Shown here one piece after another: positions 19,578-26,880 of a stretch of DNA of 29,086 nucleotides. The stretch comes from JBBPZA01 sp038330095. GTDB lineage: Bacteria > Actinomycetota > Thermoleophilia > Solirubrobacterales > Solirubrobacteraceae. The DNA is taken from contig JBBQNQ010000033.1 in assembly GCA_038330095.1 (NCBI GenBank), positions 1-29,086 on the forward strand. Direction: 5' to 3'. A program made the translations under genes and the position numbers. Below the pieces are notes generated by a model that saw only the letters and a list, made by a program, of their open reading frames with translations, ran no database searches and was not told the DNA's origin. Position 1 is the stretch's first letter. Each line of letters starts with the position of its first letter.

Positions 19578-19603
19578 CGACGGCCGCCCTCGGGCGGCCG
19601 TCG
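19578..19603. terminator. Bidirectional hairpin terminator
   Basis: CGACGGCCGCCC (19578-19589) and GGGCGGCCGTCG (19592-19603) make a perfect 12-bp stem with a TC centre. It lies 12 bp after the enoyl-CoA hydratase stop and 29 bp past the end of the convergent CsbD gene. There is no U-tract, as is common in this GC range. Confidence 0.75.
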
Positions 19604-19632
19604 CGGCATCCAACCTCGTCAGAAAGCTCTGA

Positions 19633-19821
19633 TCAGGTCTTGCGCTCGAGGTCTGAGACCTCTGCGGCCTTGTCCTCGACCTTGTCCTGGGCGTTGGCGA
19701 GCTTGTCCTTCGCGTCGCCCTTACGCTCCTCATTCTTGCCCTCGCGCTTCAGCGTGGAGTCGTCGGCGAGGTCGCCTGCGGCCTGCTTCGCGCGGCCGGT
19801 GATCTTGTCCATGAGTCCCAT
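19633..19821 (-). CDS. CsbD family stress protein
   Basis: A 62-residue, highly charged, Lys/Glu/Asp/Ala-rich soluble protein with the family opening MGLMDKITGRAKQAAGDLA and the helical tail KGDAKDKLANAQDKVEDKA. CsbD was first seen as a sigma-B-dependent general stress protein in Bacillus; its biochemical role is not known. I start at ATG 19821 because the family begins here and AAGGGGA (19826-19832) is a good ribosome binding site, in contrast to many neighbours. An ATG 18 codons further upstream would add an unlikely extension. Confidence 0.92.
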   Translation of the reverse strand: MGLMDKITGRAKQAAGDLADDSTLKREGKNEERKGDAKDKLANAQDKVEDKAAEVSDLERKT

Positions 19822-19891
19822 CAAGTCCCCTTCGATCGGGTTGCCGTGAGCGTACCAGCCGCCTGTCATTGCCAAATCCGGCGTTTTGGGT

Positions 19892-19897
19892 AGGAGG
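19892..19897 (+). promoter_or_regulatory. Strong Shine-Dalgarno of the DUF2127 gene
   Basis: AGGAGG, 6 nt before ATG 19904. It rules out the TTG at 19886 as the start, since that codon lies upstream of the site. Confidence 0.75.
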
Positions 19898-19903
19898 GAG
19901 CGG

Positions 19904-20779
19904 ATGACCGCACCCGGTCACTTCACCGGCCCACCCGGGTCCCCCGGCACGCGCCAGCCGCGCCGCTTCGTCCCGACGTTTCATTGGGAGCTGCTGGTCT
20001 GTGGCCTCAGAGGCCACCGTCTGCTGGGCACCGACGCGCGGAGCCTTCGGCCCGAGGACGCCGTCATTGCTCGCGATGGCGACGACGGCCTGCGCTGGCA
20101 CCGGTGCCTTCGCTGCGACGCGTGGGTGCCGCTCCCGCCGCCCGCCGCCCCGACCCGAGGGCTACCGCCCTCGCGCGATGAGGTCGACGTGCCGCTGCGC
20201 GGGCGAGCGCTGCGCGACAGGATCGTCCTGCGGGTCATCGCCGTGGACCGCGCGCTTCACTTCGTCGTGCTGGCCGCCTTCGCGACCGCCATCCTGCTCT
20301 TCGCGGCGCGCCGTGAGCAGCTGCGAGGGCCCGTGTTCCGGGTGCTCGCCGACATCCAGAACGGCCTCGGCGGACAGGTTCACGAGGGCGGCCTCATCGC
20401 CGAGCTTCGCAAGCTGTTCTCCGTGCAGTCGGGAACGCTCACCAAGGTCGCGCTGGTGGTGGCCGTCTACGCCGTCGTCGAGGGGGTCGAGGCGTTCGGC
20501 CTGTGGTTCGAGAAGCGCTGGGCCGAGTACCTCACCTTCGCGGCGACCGCGGCCCTGCTCCCGCTCGAGGTCTACGAGCTGACCCGGCGCCTGTCGCCCC
20601 TGAAGATCGTGACGATCATCGTCAACCTCGCGGTCGTGGTGTACCTGCTGGTCGCCAAGCGCCTGTTCGGCGTGCGCGGCGGCACCGAGGCGGAGCGGCA
20701 CGAGCGCGAGCGCGACGCGGGCTGGCCGGCGCTCGAGCGAACGGCCCCCGCCGCGCCGCCCGCCGCGCCGGCCTCCTAG
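19904..20779 (+). CDS. DUF2127 membrane protein with putative N-terminal zinc site
   Basis: A 291-residue protein of unknown function. Residues about 27-75 have CGLRGH (C33, H38) and WHRCLRCDAW (H67, C68, C71), which could hold one zinc ion. The DUF2127 part follows with about four membrane segments (112-134, 178-200, 208-222, 234-251), including VEGVEAFGLWFEKRWAEYLT, a hallmark of the family. The C-terminus is charged, then Ala/Pro. The start at ATG 19904 is set by AGGAGG at 19892-19897, 6 nt upstream. Its stop shares CTAG (20776-20779) with the convergent YjbQ gene. Confidence 0.88.
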   Translation: MTAPGHFTGPPGSPGTRQPRRFVPTFHWELLVCGLRGHRLLGTDARSLRPEDAVIARDGDDGLRWHRCLRCDAWVPLPPPAAPTRGLPPSRDEVDVPLRGRALRDRIVLRVIAVDRALHFVVLAAFATAILLFAARREQLRGPVFRVLADIQNGLGGQVHEGGLIAELRKLFSVQSGTLTKVALVVAVYAVVEGVEAFGLWFEKRWAEYLTFAATAALLPLEVYELTRRLSPLKIVTIIVNLAVVVYLLVAKRLFGVRGGTEAERHERERDAGWPALERTAPAAPPAAPAS

Positions 20780-21201
20780 CCCGCTTCCCCCCAGACGGTC
20801 GCGACGACGCGGCGCGAACCACCGTGGTCGCGGTGCTCGCACAGGTAGACACCCTGCCAGGTGCCCAGCGCGAGGCGCCCGTCGCACACGGGCACCGTGA
20901 GGGATGGACCGAGCAGCGAGGACTTGACGTGGGCGGGCATGTCGTCTGGCCCCTCGAGGGTGTGCCGGAAGCTGGGCCAGCCGTCAGGGACGGCATCGGT
21001 GAACCACGTCTCGAAGTCGCGGCGAACGTCGGGGGAGGCGTTCTCGTTGAGGGTCAGCGAGGCGGACGTGTGAAGGATGAACAGGTTCGCCAGCCCGACG
21101 CGCACGCTGTCCAGCTCCGGCAGGGCGGCGAGCACCTCGTCGGTGACCAGATGAAAGCCGCGCGGGCGCGCGCGGAGCTCGATGCTCGTCTGGAGCCACA
21201 C
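20776..21201 (-). CDS. YjbQ/UPF0047 family protein (secondary thiamine-phosphate synthase-like)
   Basis: A 141-residue protein, full family length. The signature LFILHTSASLTLNENASPDV (residues 41-60) and GTWQGVYLCEHRD (113-125) hold the conserved histidines and glutamate of the fold. E. coli YjbQ has weak thiamine-phosphate synthase activity, but the physiological role is not settled. I start at GTG 21201 (MWLQTSIELRARPRG), where the family begins, with TACCGT 7 nt upstream and no Shine-Dalgarno. It ends in CTAG shared with the DUF2127 gene. The next gene upstream, on the same strand, ends 23 bp away. Confidence 0.93.
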   Translation of the reverse strand: MWLQTSIELRARPRGFHLVTDEVLAALPELDSVRVGLANLFILHTSASLTLNENASPDVRRDFETWFTDAVPDGWPSFRHTLEGPDDMPAHVKSSLLGPSLTVPVCDGRLALGTWQGVYLCEHRDHGGSRRVVATVWGEAG

Positions 21202-21208
21202 GCAGGCA

Positions 21209-21214
21209 ACGGTA
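21209..21214 (-). promoter_or_regulatory. Candidate -10 hexamer of the YjbQ gene
   Basis: TACCGT on the minus strand, 7 nt before GTG 21201; leaderless spacing. Confidence 0.4.
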
Positions 21215-21224
21215 CGCGTTCGGG

Positions 21225-21488
21225 TCAGGGCAGGCGCACGGGCGCCATGTCCACCCGCTCGCCGCGGAAGGGAATGCCCTCGGCCTCCAGCAGCCGTCGC
21301 TGGCGGGCGCCCTTCGCCAGTGAGCCGTCGGCGCGCACGACTCGCCACCAGGGCAGCCCGGGCTCGTCGGTGGCGGCCAGCACCGCGCCGGTCAAGCGCG
21401 GGGCGCCGGGCGACACGTCGCCGTAGGACCGGACGAATCCCTCCGGGATCTCGCGGATGCGCTCGAGTATGTCGTCGGCGCGCGCGAC
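21225..21488 (-). CDS. Alkyltransferase-like (ATL/MGMT-fold) protein, no standard start codon
   Basis: About 81 residues of the DNA-binding domain of O6-alkylguanine-DNA alkyltransferases: ILERIREIPEGFVRSYGDVS, then PGLPWWRVVRADGSLAKG, RRLLEAEGIPF. The methyl-acceptor motif PCHRV is PWWRV, so the cysteine is absent, as in ATL proteins, which bind alkylated guanine and recruit nucleotide excision repair. ATLs usually have PWHRV; the second Trp is unusual. The domain follows directly on the stop of the 2-oxoglutarate dehydrogenase gene (TAG at 21488-21490), but the frame offers no ATG, GTG or TTG near the expected start: codons there are GTA, GTC, GCG, then later ATA (21468-21470). The 5' boundary given is approximate. 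Confidence 0.75.
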   Translation of the reverse strand, partial: VARADDILERIREIPEGFVRSYGDVSPGAPRLTGAVLAATDEPGLPWWRVVRADGSLAKGARQRRLLEAEGIPFRGERVDMAPVRLP

Positions 21489-24400
21489 TACCGCTCGCCC
21501 GGCGGCTTCTTGGGGTACATCGAGACCGGGTCCTCGAGGTCGAGCGCGGTGTCGACGATGCGGTTCTGCTCGAGAACGTGGGCGGCGGGGTACCCCTCGC
21601 CGGGAGACGCGCGCTCTGGGCGGCCGATGTAGCCGAAGGCCAGATGCTCGGGGAGGATCTGCATGAGACGCGGCATCATGTGGGCCCGCGCGCCCATGTT
21701 GCGCGGCTCCTCCTGGACCCACACGACCTCGCGCAGGTTGGGGTAGCAGCCGACCAGCTCGAGGATGTGGTCCTGGGGGAACGGATACAGGAGCTCCACG
21801 CGGCCCACCGCGAGCTGCGAGCCCACCTGGAGCCGCTTGGGGTGGTGGACGAGGTCGTAGTAGACCTTGCCCGTGCAGAGGAGCAGACGGCGGACGTCCT
21901 CCTCGGCCACCCGCGGCTCGCCGAGCACGGGGTAGAACTCGGTCTCGGCCAGGTGCTCGATACGGTTGGTCGCCTGGGGGAGGCGCAGCAGCGACTTGGG
22001 GGTCATGATCACCAGTGGGCGCTGCTTGGCGATCCGCGCCTGCCGGCGCAGAAGGTGGAAGTACTGGGCCGGGGTCGTCAGATTGGCCACGCGCAGGTTG
22101 CCCTCGGCGGCGAGCGTCAGGAAGCGCTCCAGGCGGGCCGACGAGTGCTCCGGGCCCGAGCCCTCGTAGCCGTGGGGCAGCAGAAGGGTCAGCCTCGACG
22201 TCTGTCCCCACTTCGCAAGGCCAGAGACGATGAACTGGTCGATCACCACCTGCGCGGCGTTGACGAAGTCGCCGAACTGGGCCTCCCAGAGCACGAGCGT
22301 CTCCGGCGCCTCCTGGCTGTAGCCGTACTCGAAGCCCAGGCAGGCCACCTCCGACAGCGGGCTGTTGTGAAGCTCCATCGGCGCCTTCGCCCCGTCGAGG
22401 TTCTGGATGGGACAGATCGAGCGCCCGGTCTTGACGTCGTGCAGGACCAGGTGGCGATGGCTGAAGGTGCCGCGCTCGGAGTCCTGGCCCGTGAGGCGCA
22501 CGGGGGTGCCGTCGAGCAGCAGGGAGGCGAAGGCGAGCGCCTCCGCCTGGCCCCAGTCGATGCCACCGTCGGCTCCCACGGTCTCGCGCCGGCGCTCGAG
22601 CTGGCGCATGAGCTTCGGATGCACGGTGAAGCCGTCGGGGATCTCGAGCAGCTCGTCGTTGAGCTCGCGCAGGCGGTCGGCCGGGACCGCGGTCTCGACG
22701 TCCGGGCTCGGCGTACGGTCGAGGCGGTACTCGCCGGTCTGCTGCTCCACCGACTCCGACCGCGAGATCTGCTCCTTGAGCGCCTTGTGGGCGCTCGAGA
22801 GCTCCTCCCAGACCTCTTCGCCCTTGCGGTCGACGTCCTGCTGGCGGCACACCCCCTCCTCGAGCAGGGTTCTCGCGAACAGGTCGCGCACGCGCGGGTG
22901 GTCCTTGATGCGGGCGGCCATCAGTGGCTGGGTGTAGCCGGGCTCGTCGGCCTCGTTGTGCCCGTAGCGCCGGTAGCCGATGAGGTCGACGAGCACGTCG
23001 TGGCCGAACTGCTGGCGGAAGGCGAAGGCGAGGCGAACGGCGGCGATGCACGCCTCGGGGTGGTCGGCGTTGACGTGGATGATCGGCACGTCGAAGCCCT
23101 TGGCGAGGTCGGACGCCCACCGGGTGGAGCGGGCGTCGTCGGGGTCGGTGGTGAAGCCGACCTGGTTGTTCGTTATCAGATGGATCGTGCCGCCGACCGT
23201 GTAGCCGTCCAGCGCCTGCAGGTTGAAGGTCTCCGCGACGACGCCCTGCGCGGGGAAGGACGCGTCGCCGTGGATGACGATCGGCAGCGCGGCGTCGCGG
23301 TTGTGGGCCGCGTGCGGGCCCTCGCGCGTGGTCTGGGCCGCGCGGCAGGCGCCCTCGACCACCGGTGAGACGTACTCCAGGTGGCTCGGGTTGGACTCCA
23401 GGCGCACGATCACCGACGTGCCGTCGGCGAGCTCGTAGGAGCCGTCCGCGCCGTGGTGGTACTTCACGTCGCCGGTGCCGCCCTGCGGAATGGTCGTGAC
23501 CGCCTCCAGCGTAGATGCGCCCTCGAACTCGGCGAAGATCGTGTCGTAGGGGCGGCCGAGGTTGTGGGCGAGGACGTTGAGCCTGCCGCGGTGGGCCATT
23601 CCCAGAACGACCTCGTGGGCCCCTGCGCCGACGCCGAGCTGGATCAGCTCGTCGAGCATCGGGACCGTCATGTCGAGGCCTTCGATGGAGAACTGCTTCT
23701 GACCGAGGTAGGCCTTGTGCATGAAGCGCTCGAGCGCATCGACCTTGGTCAGGCGGCGCAGAAGCCAGCGCTTCTCGTCCCCGGACAGCGGCGCGCGAAA
23801 GGTTCCCGACTCGATCCGCTCGCGCAGCCAGACCCGCTGGCGGTGGGAGGAGATGTGCTCGATCTCGTAGGCGATCGGCCCGCAGTAGACCTCGCGCAGG
23901 TGGGGGATGACGTCGGCGAGGTTCTCGCCTTCGACGTAGGTCCGCAGGATCCGCGCCGGAATCCTCGCCATCAGCTCCGGCGTGAGGTTGAGCGGCTTGG
24001 GGTCGAGCGCCGGGTCGCCGGGCGGCCTCCCGCCGAGCGGGTCCAGGTCGGCGGCGAGGTGGCCGTGGGTGCGGTGCGCCTTGATGAGCGACATCCCGGC
24101 CTGCACTGCCTGGAGCAGCTCCTCGTCCGGCGCGGCCGCAGGTCCCGTGGCCGGGGCGGCGGCCGGCGCGACGGGGGCTGCCGGCGCGGCGGCCTGTGGC
24201 TCGGGCGGCTGTGGCGCGGGGCCCAGCTCGACGCCGAGGGACGAGAAGACGCCCTCGTAGAAGCTGTGCTCGCCCCGCAGGTGCTCCTCGATGACCTTTA
24301 GGAAGCGCCCCGACTCGGCCCCCTGGATGATCCGGTGGTCGTAGGTCGAGGTCATGGTCATGACCTTCTCGGCTCCGATGCGCTCGCCGATCGCGCCGAG

Positions 24401-25870
24401 GCCAGCCGGGTAGGCGATCGAGCCCGTCGCGACGATCGTCCCCTGGCCGGGCATGAGCCTCGGGACGGAGGCGACGGTCCCTATGCCCCCTGGGTTGGTG
24501 AGCGAGACGTTGGCGCCGACCAGGTCGTCGGCGGTCAGCGCGTTCTCGCGCGCGCGGGAGATCAGGTCGTCGAAGGCGGCCAGGAAGTCGGCGAAGGCGA
24601 GCCGACCGGCGTCGCGTATGACCGGCACCATGAGCGTGCGCGAGCCGTCCTTCTTCTCCACGTCCACCGCGATGCCGAGGTTCACCGCACCGTCGTCGAC
24701 GCGGGCCGGCTTGCCGTCGGCCTGCTCGAAGTGGTGGGCCATGACCGGCATGTCCTCGGTGGCCGCGCGGGCGATCGCGTGGGCGATCAGGTGGGTGAAG
24801 GAGACGCGCCTGCCCGCCTCCTTGAGCTGCTTGCGCCGCCCGTCCATCGCGGTGACGGTGACCGTGCGGAAGGACGTGGCGGTGGGGATCGACCGCGACT
24901 CGTCCATGTAGCGGGCGAGCATCGCCGCGGCGCCCTTGAGCGGCACCGCATTCGCTTCGGTCGCGGCGCTCGCGTAGCCGTTCCCTTCGACGGCGGCGAG
25001 CACGTCGGCCTTGCCGATCCGTCCCCCGCGGCCGCTTCCGGGCACGGAGGAGAGATCGAGGCCGTGCGCGGCGGCGATCCGCCTGGCCACGGGCGACACC
25101 CTGGTCCCGTCCGCAAGCTCGACGGCCGGCGGCTGCACGCCGGCGGGGCGTGCGGGGGCGCTGAGCTCGGGGGTCGGTGCCTCGGTGGGCGCGGCGCCGC
25201 TGGTGTCCAGCCGCGCGAGCACCTGGCCGACGCTCACGGTCTCACCCGCCTCGGCGAGGATCTCGATCAGGGTGCCGTCCTGGGGGGCCGGGACCTCGGC
25301 ATCGACCTTGTCCGTCGAGATCTCGACGATCGTCTCGTCGGCGCTTACCGCGTCGCCGACGGCCTTTGTCCACTCGAGCACCGTCCCCTCGCTGACCGAC
25401 TCGCCCATCTGGGGCATGACGACCTCGACGGCGTCGACGGCCGCCTTCGCGGGGGCCCCGCCGACCACCGGCTGCGCCGGCGGTGTCCGCCGCGGATCCT
25501 GCTCGCCGGCCTGCTCGGCCATCTGGTCGGCCTCGGTGGCGGCGGTCTCGAGAGTGGGAGCGGCGTCGGACTCCGCGGCGGAGTCGCCGACGAAGGTGGC
25601 GGGCTGCGCCGCGCCGCCGCCGTTGGTGGAGATCTCCGCAAGCAGCGCGCCGACCTCGACGGTTTCACCCTCCGGCGCGTGGATCTTCACCACCGTGCCG
25701 GCCGCCGGGGCGGGGACCTCGGCGTCGACCTTGTCGGTGGAGACCTCGACGAGGGTCTCGTCCGCCTCGACGGGGTCGCCCTCCTGCTTGTGCCACTCGA
25801 GAACGGTGCCTTCTGACACCGATTCGCCCATCTGTGGCATCTCGACCCTGATGGTCGTGCTCACCGCCAT
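21488..25870 (-). CDS. kgd: Fused 2-oxoglutarate dehydrogenase E2-E1 with two lipoyl domains
   Basis: A 1460-residue multifunctional TCA enzyme. Order: lipoyl domain 1 (about 6-82, K47 in STDKVDAEV), acidic Ala-rich linker, lipoyl domain 2 (about 147-222, K188 in STDKVDAEV), linker, peripheral subunit-binding domain (about 257-293, VSPVARRIAAAHGLDL), E2 succinyltransferase core (about 305-540), Ala/Pro linker (551-582), then E1 (about 584-1460). E2 has TYDHRIIQGAESG with H512; the usual DG aspartate is Q516, as in known Kgd/OdhA. E1 has THGHLAADLDPLG (601-613), ThDP motif GDASFPAQG (868) to NNQ (901-903). Mycobacterial Kgd and corynebacterial OdhA lack the lipoyl and binding domains. Start is 6 nt after the DUF3817 stop. 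Confidence 0.95.
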   Translation of the reverse strand: MAVSTTIRVEMPQMGESVSEGTVLEWHKQEGDPVEADETLVEVSTDKVDAEVPAPAAGTVVKIHAPEGETVEVGALLAEISTNGGGAAQPATFVGDSAAESDAAPTLETAATEADQMAEQAGEQDPRRTPPAQPVVGGAPAKAAVDAVEVVMPQMGESVSEGTVLEWTKAVGDAVSADETIVEISTDKVDAEVPAPQDGTLIEILAEAGETVSVGQVLARLDTSGAAPTEAPTPELSAPARPAGVQPPAVELADGTRVSPVARRIAAAHGLDLSSVPGSGRGGRIGKADVLAAVEGNGYASAATEANAVPLKGAAAMLARYMDESRSIPTATSFRTVTVTAMDGRRKQLKEAGRRVSFTHLIAHAIARAATEDMPVMAHHFEQADGKPARVDDGAVNLGIAVDVEKKDGSRTLMVPVIRDAGRLAFADFLAAFDDLISRARENALTADDLVGANVSLTNPGGIGTVASVPRLMPGQGTIVATGSIAYPAGLGAIGERIGAEKVMTMTSTYDHRIIQGAESGRFLKVIEEHLRGEHSFYEGVFSSLGVELGPAPQPPEPQAAAPAAPVAPAAAPATGPAAAPDEELLQAVQAGMSLIKAHRTHGHLAADLDPLGGRPPGDPALDPKPLNLTPELMARIPARILRTYVEGENLADVIPHLREVYCGPIAYEIEHISSHRQRVWLRERIESGTFRAPLSGDEKRWLLRRLTKVDALERFMHKAYLGQKQFSIEGLDMTVPMLDELIQLGVGAGAHEVVLGMAHRGRLNVLAHNLGRPYDTIFAEFEGASTLEAVTTIPQGGTGDVKYHHGADGSYELADGTSVIVRLESNPSHLEYVSPVVEGACRAAQTTREGPHAAHNRDAALPIVIHGDASFPAQGVVAETFNLQALDGYTVGGTIHLITNNQVGFTTDPDDARSTRWASDLAKGFDVPIIHVNADHPEACIAAVRLAFAFRQQFGHDVLVDLIGYRRYGHNEADEPGYTQPLMAARIKDHPRVRDLFARTLLEEGVCRQQDVDRKGEEVWEELSSAHKALKEQISRSESVEQQTGEYRLDRTPSPDVETAVPADRLRELNDELLEIPDGFTVHPKLMRQLERRRETVGADGGIDWGQAEALAFASLLLDGTPVRLTGQDSERGTFSHRHLVLHDVKTGRSICPIQNLDGAKAPMELHNSPLSEVACLGFEYGYSQEAPETLVLWEAQFGDFVNAAQVVIDQFIVSGLAKWGQTSRLTLLLPHGYEGSGPEHSSARLERFLTLAAEGNLRVANLTTPAQYFHLLRRQARIAKQRPLVIMTPKSLLRLPQATNRIEHLAETEFYPVLGEPRVAEEDVRRLLLCTGKVYYDLVHHPKRLQVGSQLAVGRVELLYPFPQDHILELVGCYPNLREVVWVQEEPRNMGARAHMMPRLMQILPEHLAFGYIGRPERASPGEGYPAAHVLEQNRIVDTALDLEDPVSMYPKKPPGER

Positions 25871-25876
25871 GCGTTG

Positions 25877-26209
25877 TCAGGACTCTAGCGCGGGCTTCGA
25901 GCGCCCGCCGTGCCTGGAAGGCCGCTCGCGCGGCCACCCGTGGCGGGCTGCAACCACGAAGCCCGCGCTGCCCGCATAGGGCCCCAGGCCGCCGATGACC
26001 ACCACCACGACGGCCAGCCAGAACGGGATCGTGCGCCGGCGCACGGCGACCAGGGAGAGCAGCGAGAGGGCGATCCACATGCACCCGTGGGCCCACCCGA
26101 AGACGAGCTCCTCGCGCGCCAGTCCCGGCACCAGCCAGACCACCAGCAGGACGGTGAACACCGTCGAGTTGACGAACGACAAGGCGCGTAGGAAGCGGAA
26201 CGAGGTCAT
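25877..26209 (-). CDS. DUF3817 small membrane protein
   Basis: A 110-residue integral membrane protein with three hydrophobic segments (about 10-30, 38-56, 62-88) and a basic C-terminal tail. The pattern FRFLRALSFVNSTVFTVLL, then VFGWAHGCMWIAL, is that of DUF3817, whose function is unknown. Start ATG 26209 overlaps the TGA of the NUDIX gene (ATGA), so the two are coupled; the gene also ends only 6 nt before the 2-oxoglutarate dehydrogenase start. In-frame sequence further upstream belongs to the shifted frame of the NUDIX gene. Confidence 0.9.
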   Translation of the reverse strand: MTSFRFLRALSFVNSTVFTVLLVVWLVPGLAREELVFGWAHGCMWIALSLLSLVAVRRRTIPFWLAVVVVVIGGLGPYAGSAGFVVAARHGWPRERPSRHGGRSKPALES

Positions 26210-26859
26210 GCCGAGCGGGCAAGCAGCGAGGCCATCCCCCGAAGGGGCGCGTCGGCCTCCGCAGGCCAGGCACCTGGGTCCGCCGGCCACCAGGCGGCCG
26301 CATCGTGCTCCTCGTCGGCCACCACCTCCGCGCCGTCGGGCAGCCAGGCCATGCCGATGAGCAGGGTCATCAGGGTCGGCAGCCGAACGAGCGCCTCGAT
26401 GGACAACCGCTGCGGGCGCACCGACCACTCCTCCTCGAGCTCGCGGCCCAGGGTCTGCACCGGGTCCTCGCCCACCTCGACCGCGCCGCCGGCCCCCAGC
26501 GCCCAGCGACCAGCCCACGACGCCACCCAGGGGGCGCGCCGGCCGGCGAGCCAGCGCCCGTCGGCGCCGCGCACCACGCACAGCACCGACAGGCTGTCGA
26601 CCTCCGGATCGTCGGTCAGCCGCAGCGACCACCGCGCGGGCTGGAGCTCGAGGGCCAGCGCGTCCCCGCCGGTCTCGTAGCGCGCCAGCCTGGCGCTCAT
26701 GCCGTCGTGGCTGGGCGAGCCGCGCTCGCGCAGCGCGTCGATCGCCGCGTCGGCGGCGGCGGCGGCCGCCGGCGGCGGCTCCCACGCCTCCTCGCGCCAG
26801 CGCGTCGTGACCTGCCCAGGCTCCCACGGACCGCGCGCGAGGATGCCGGGGACGTTCAT
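26206..26859 (-). CDS. NUDIX hydrolase
   Basis: A 217-residue protein. After a 90-residue N-terminal region of helical, Ala-rich character comes a NUDIX domain (about 88-205). The box is G125-A-V-E-V-G-E131 ... R139-E-L-E-E-E-W-S-V, which fits Gx5Ex7REUXEEXGU except that the second-to-last Gly is Ser. The metal-binding glutamates are present, so hydrolysis of a nucleoside diphosphate-linked compound is likely; the substrate is unknown. First gene of a run with DUF3817, the 2-oxoglutarate dehydrogenase and the ATL gene. It diverges from the flavoprotein gene across only 21 bp. ATG 26859 has no Shine-Dalgarno. Confidence 0.88.
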   Translation of the reverse strand: MNVPGILARGPWEPGQVTTRWREEAWEPPPAAAAAADAAIDALRERGSPSHDGMSARLARYETGGDALALELQPARWSLRLTDDPEVDSLSVLCVVRGADGRWLAGRRAPWVASWAGRWALGAGGAVEVGEDPVQTLGRELEEEWSVRPQRLSIEALVRLPTLMTLLIGMAWLPDGAEVVADEEHDAAAWWPADPGAWPAEADAPLRGMASLLARSA

Positions 26860-26866
26860 AGCGGTG

Positions 26867-26872
26867 TAGCTT
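26867..26872 (+). promoter_or_regulatory. Candidate -10 hexamer of the flavoprotein gene
   Basis: TAGCTT, 8 nt before ATG 26881. It sits in a 21-bp gap shared with the divergent NUDIX gene, so the -35 region of each promoter must lie within the other gene. Confidence 0.4.
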
Positions 26873-26880
26873 GGCATCCG

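Noticed and set aside
21182..25816. Very long plus-strand frames opposite kgd
   Set aside because: Antisense to a gene with complete lipoyl, E2 and E1 motifs; no independent protein features.
26305..26880. N-terminal extension of the flavoprotein frame
   Set aside because: Antisense to the NUDIX gene and not protein-like; ATG 26881 starts the conserved region.
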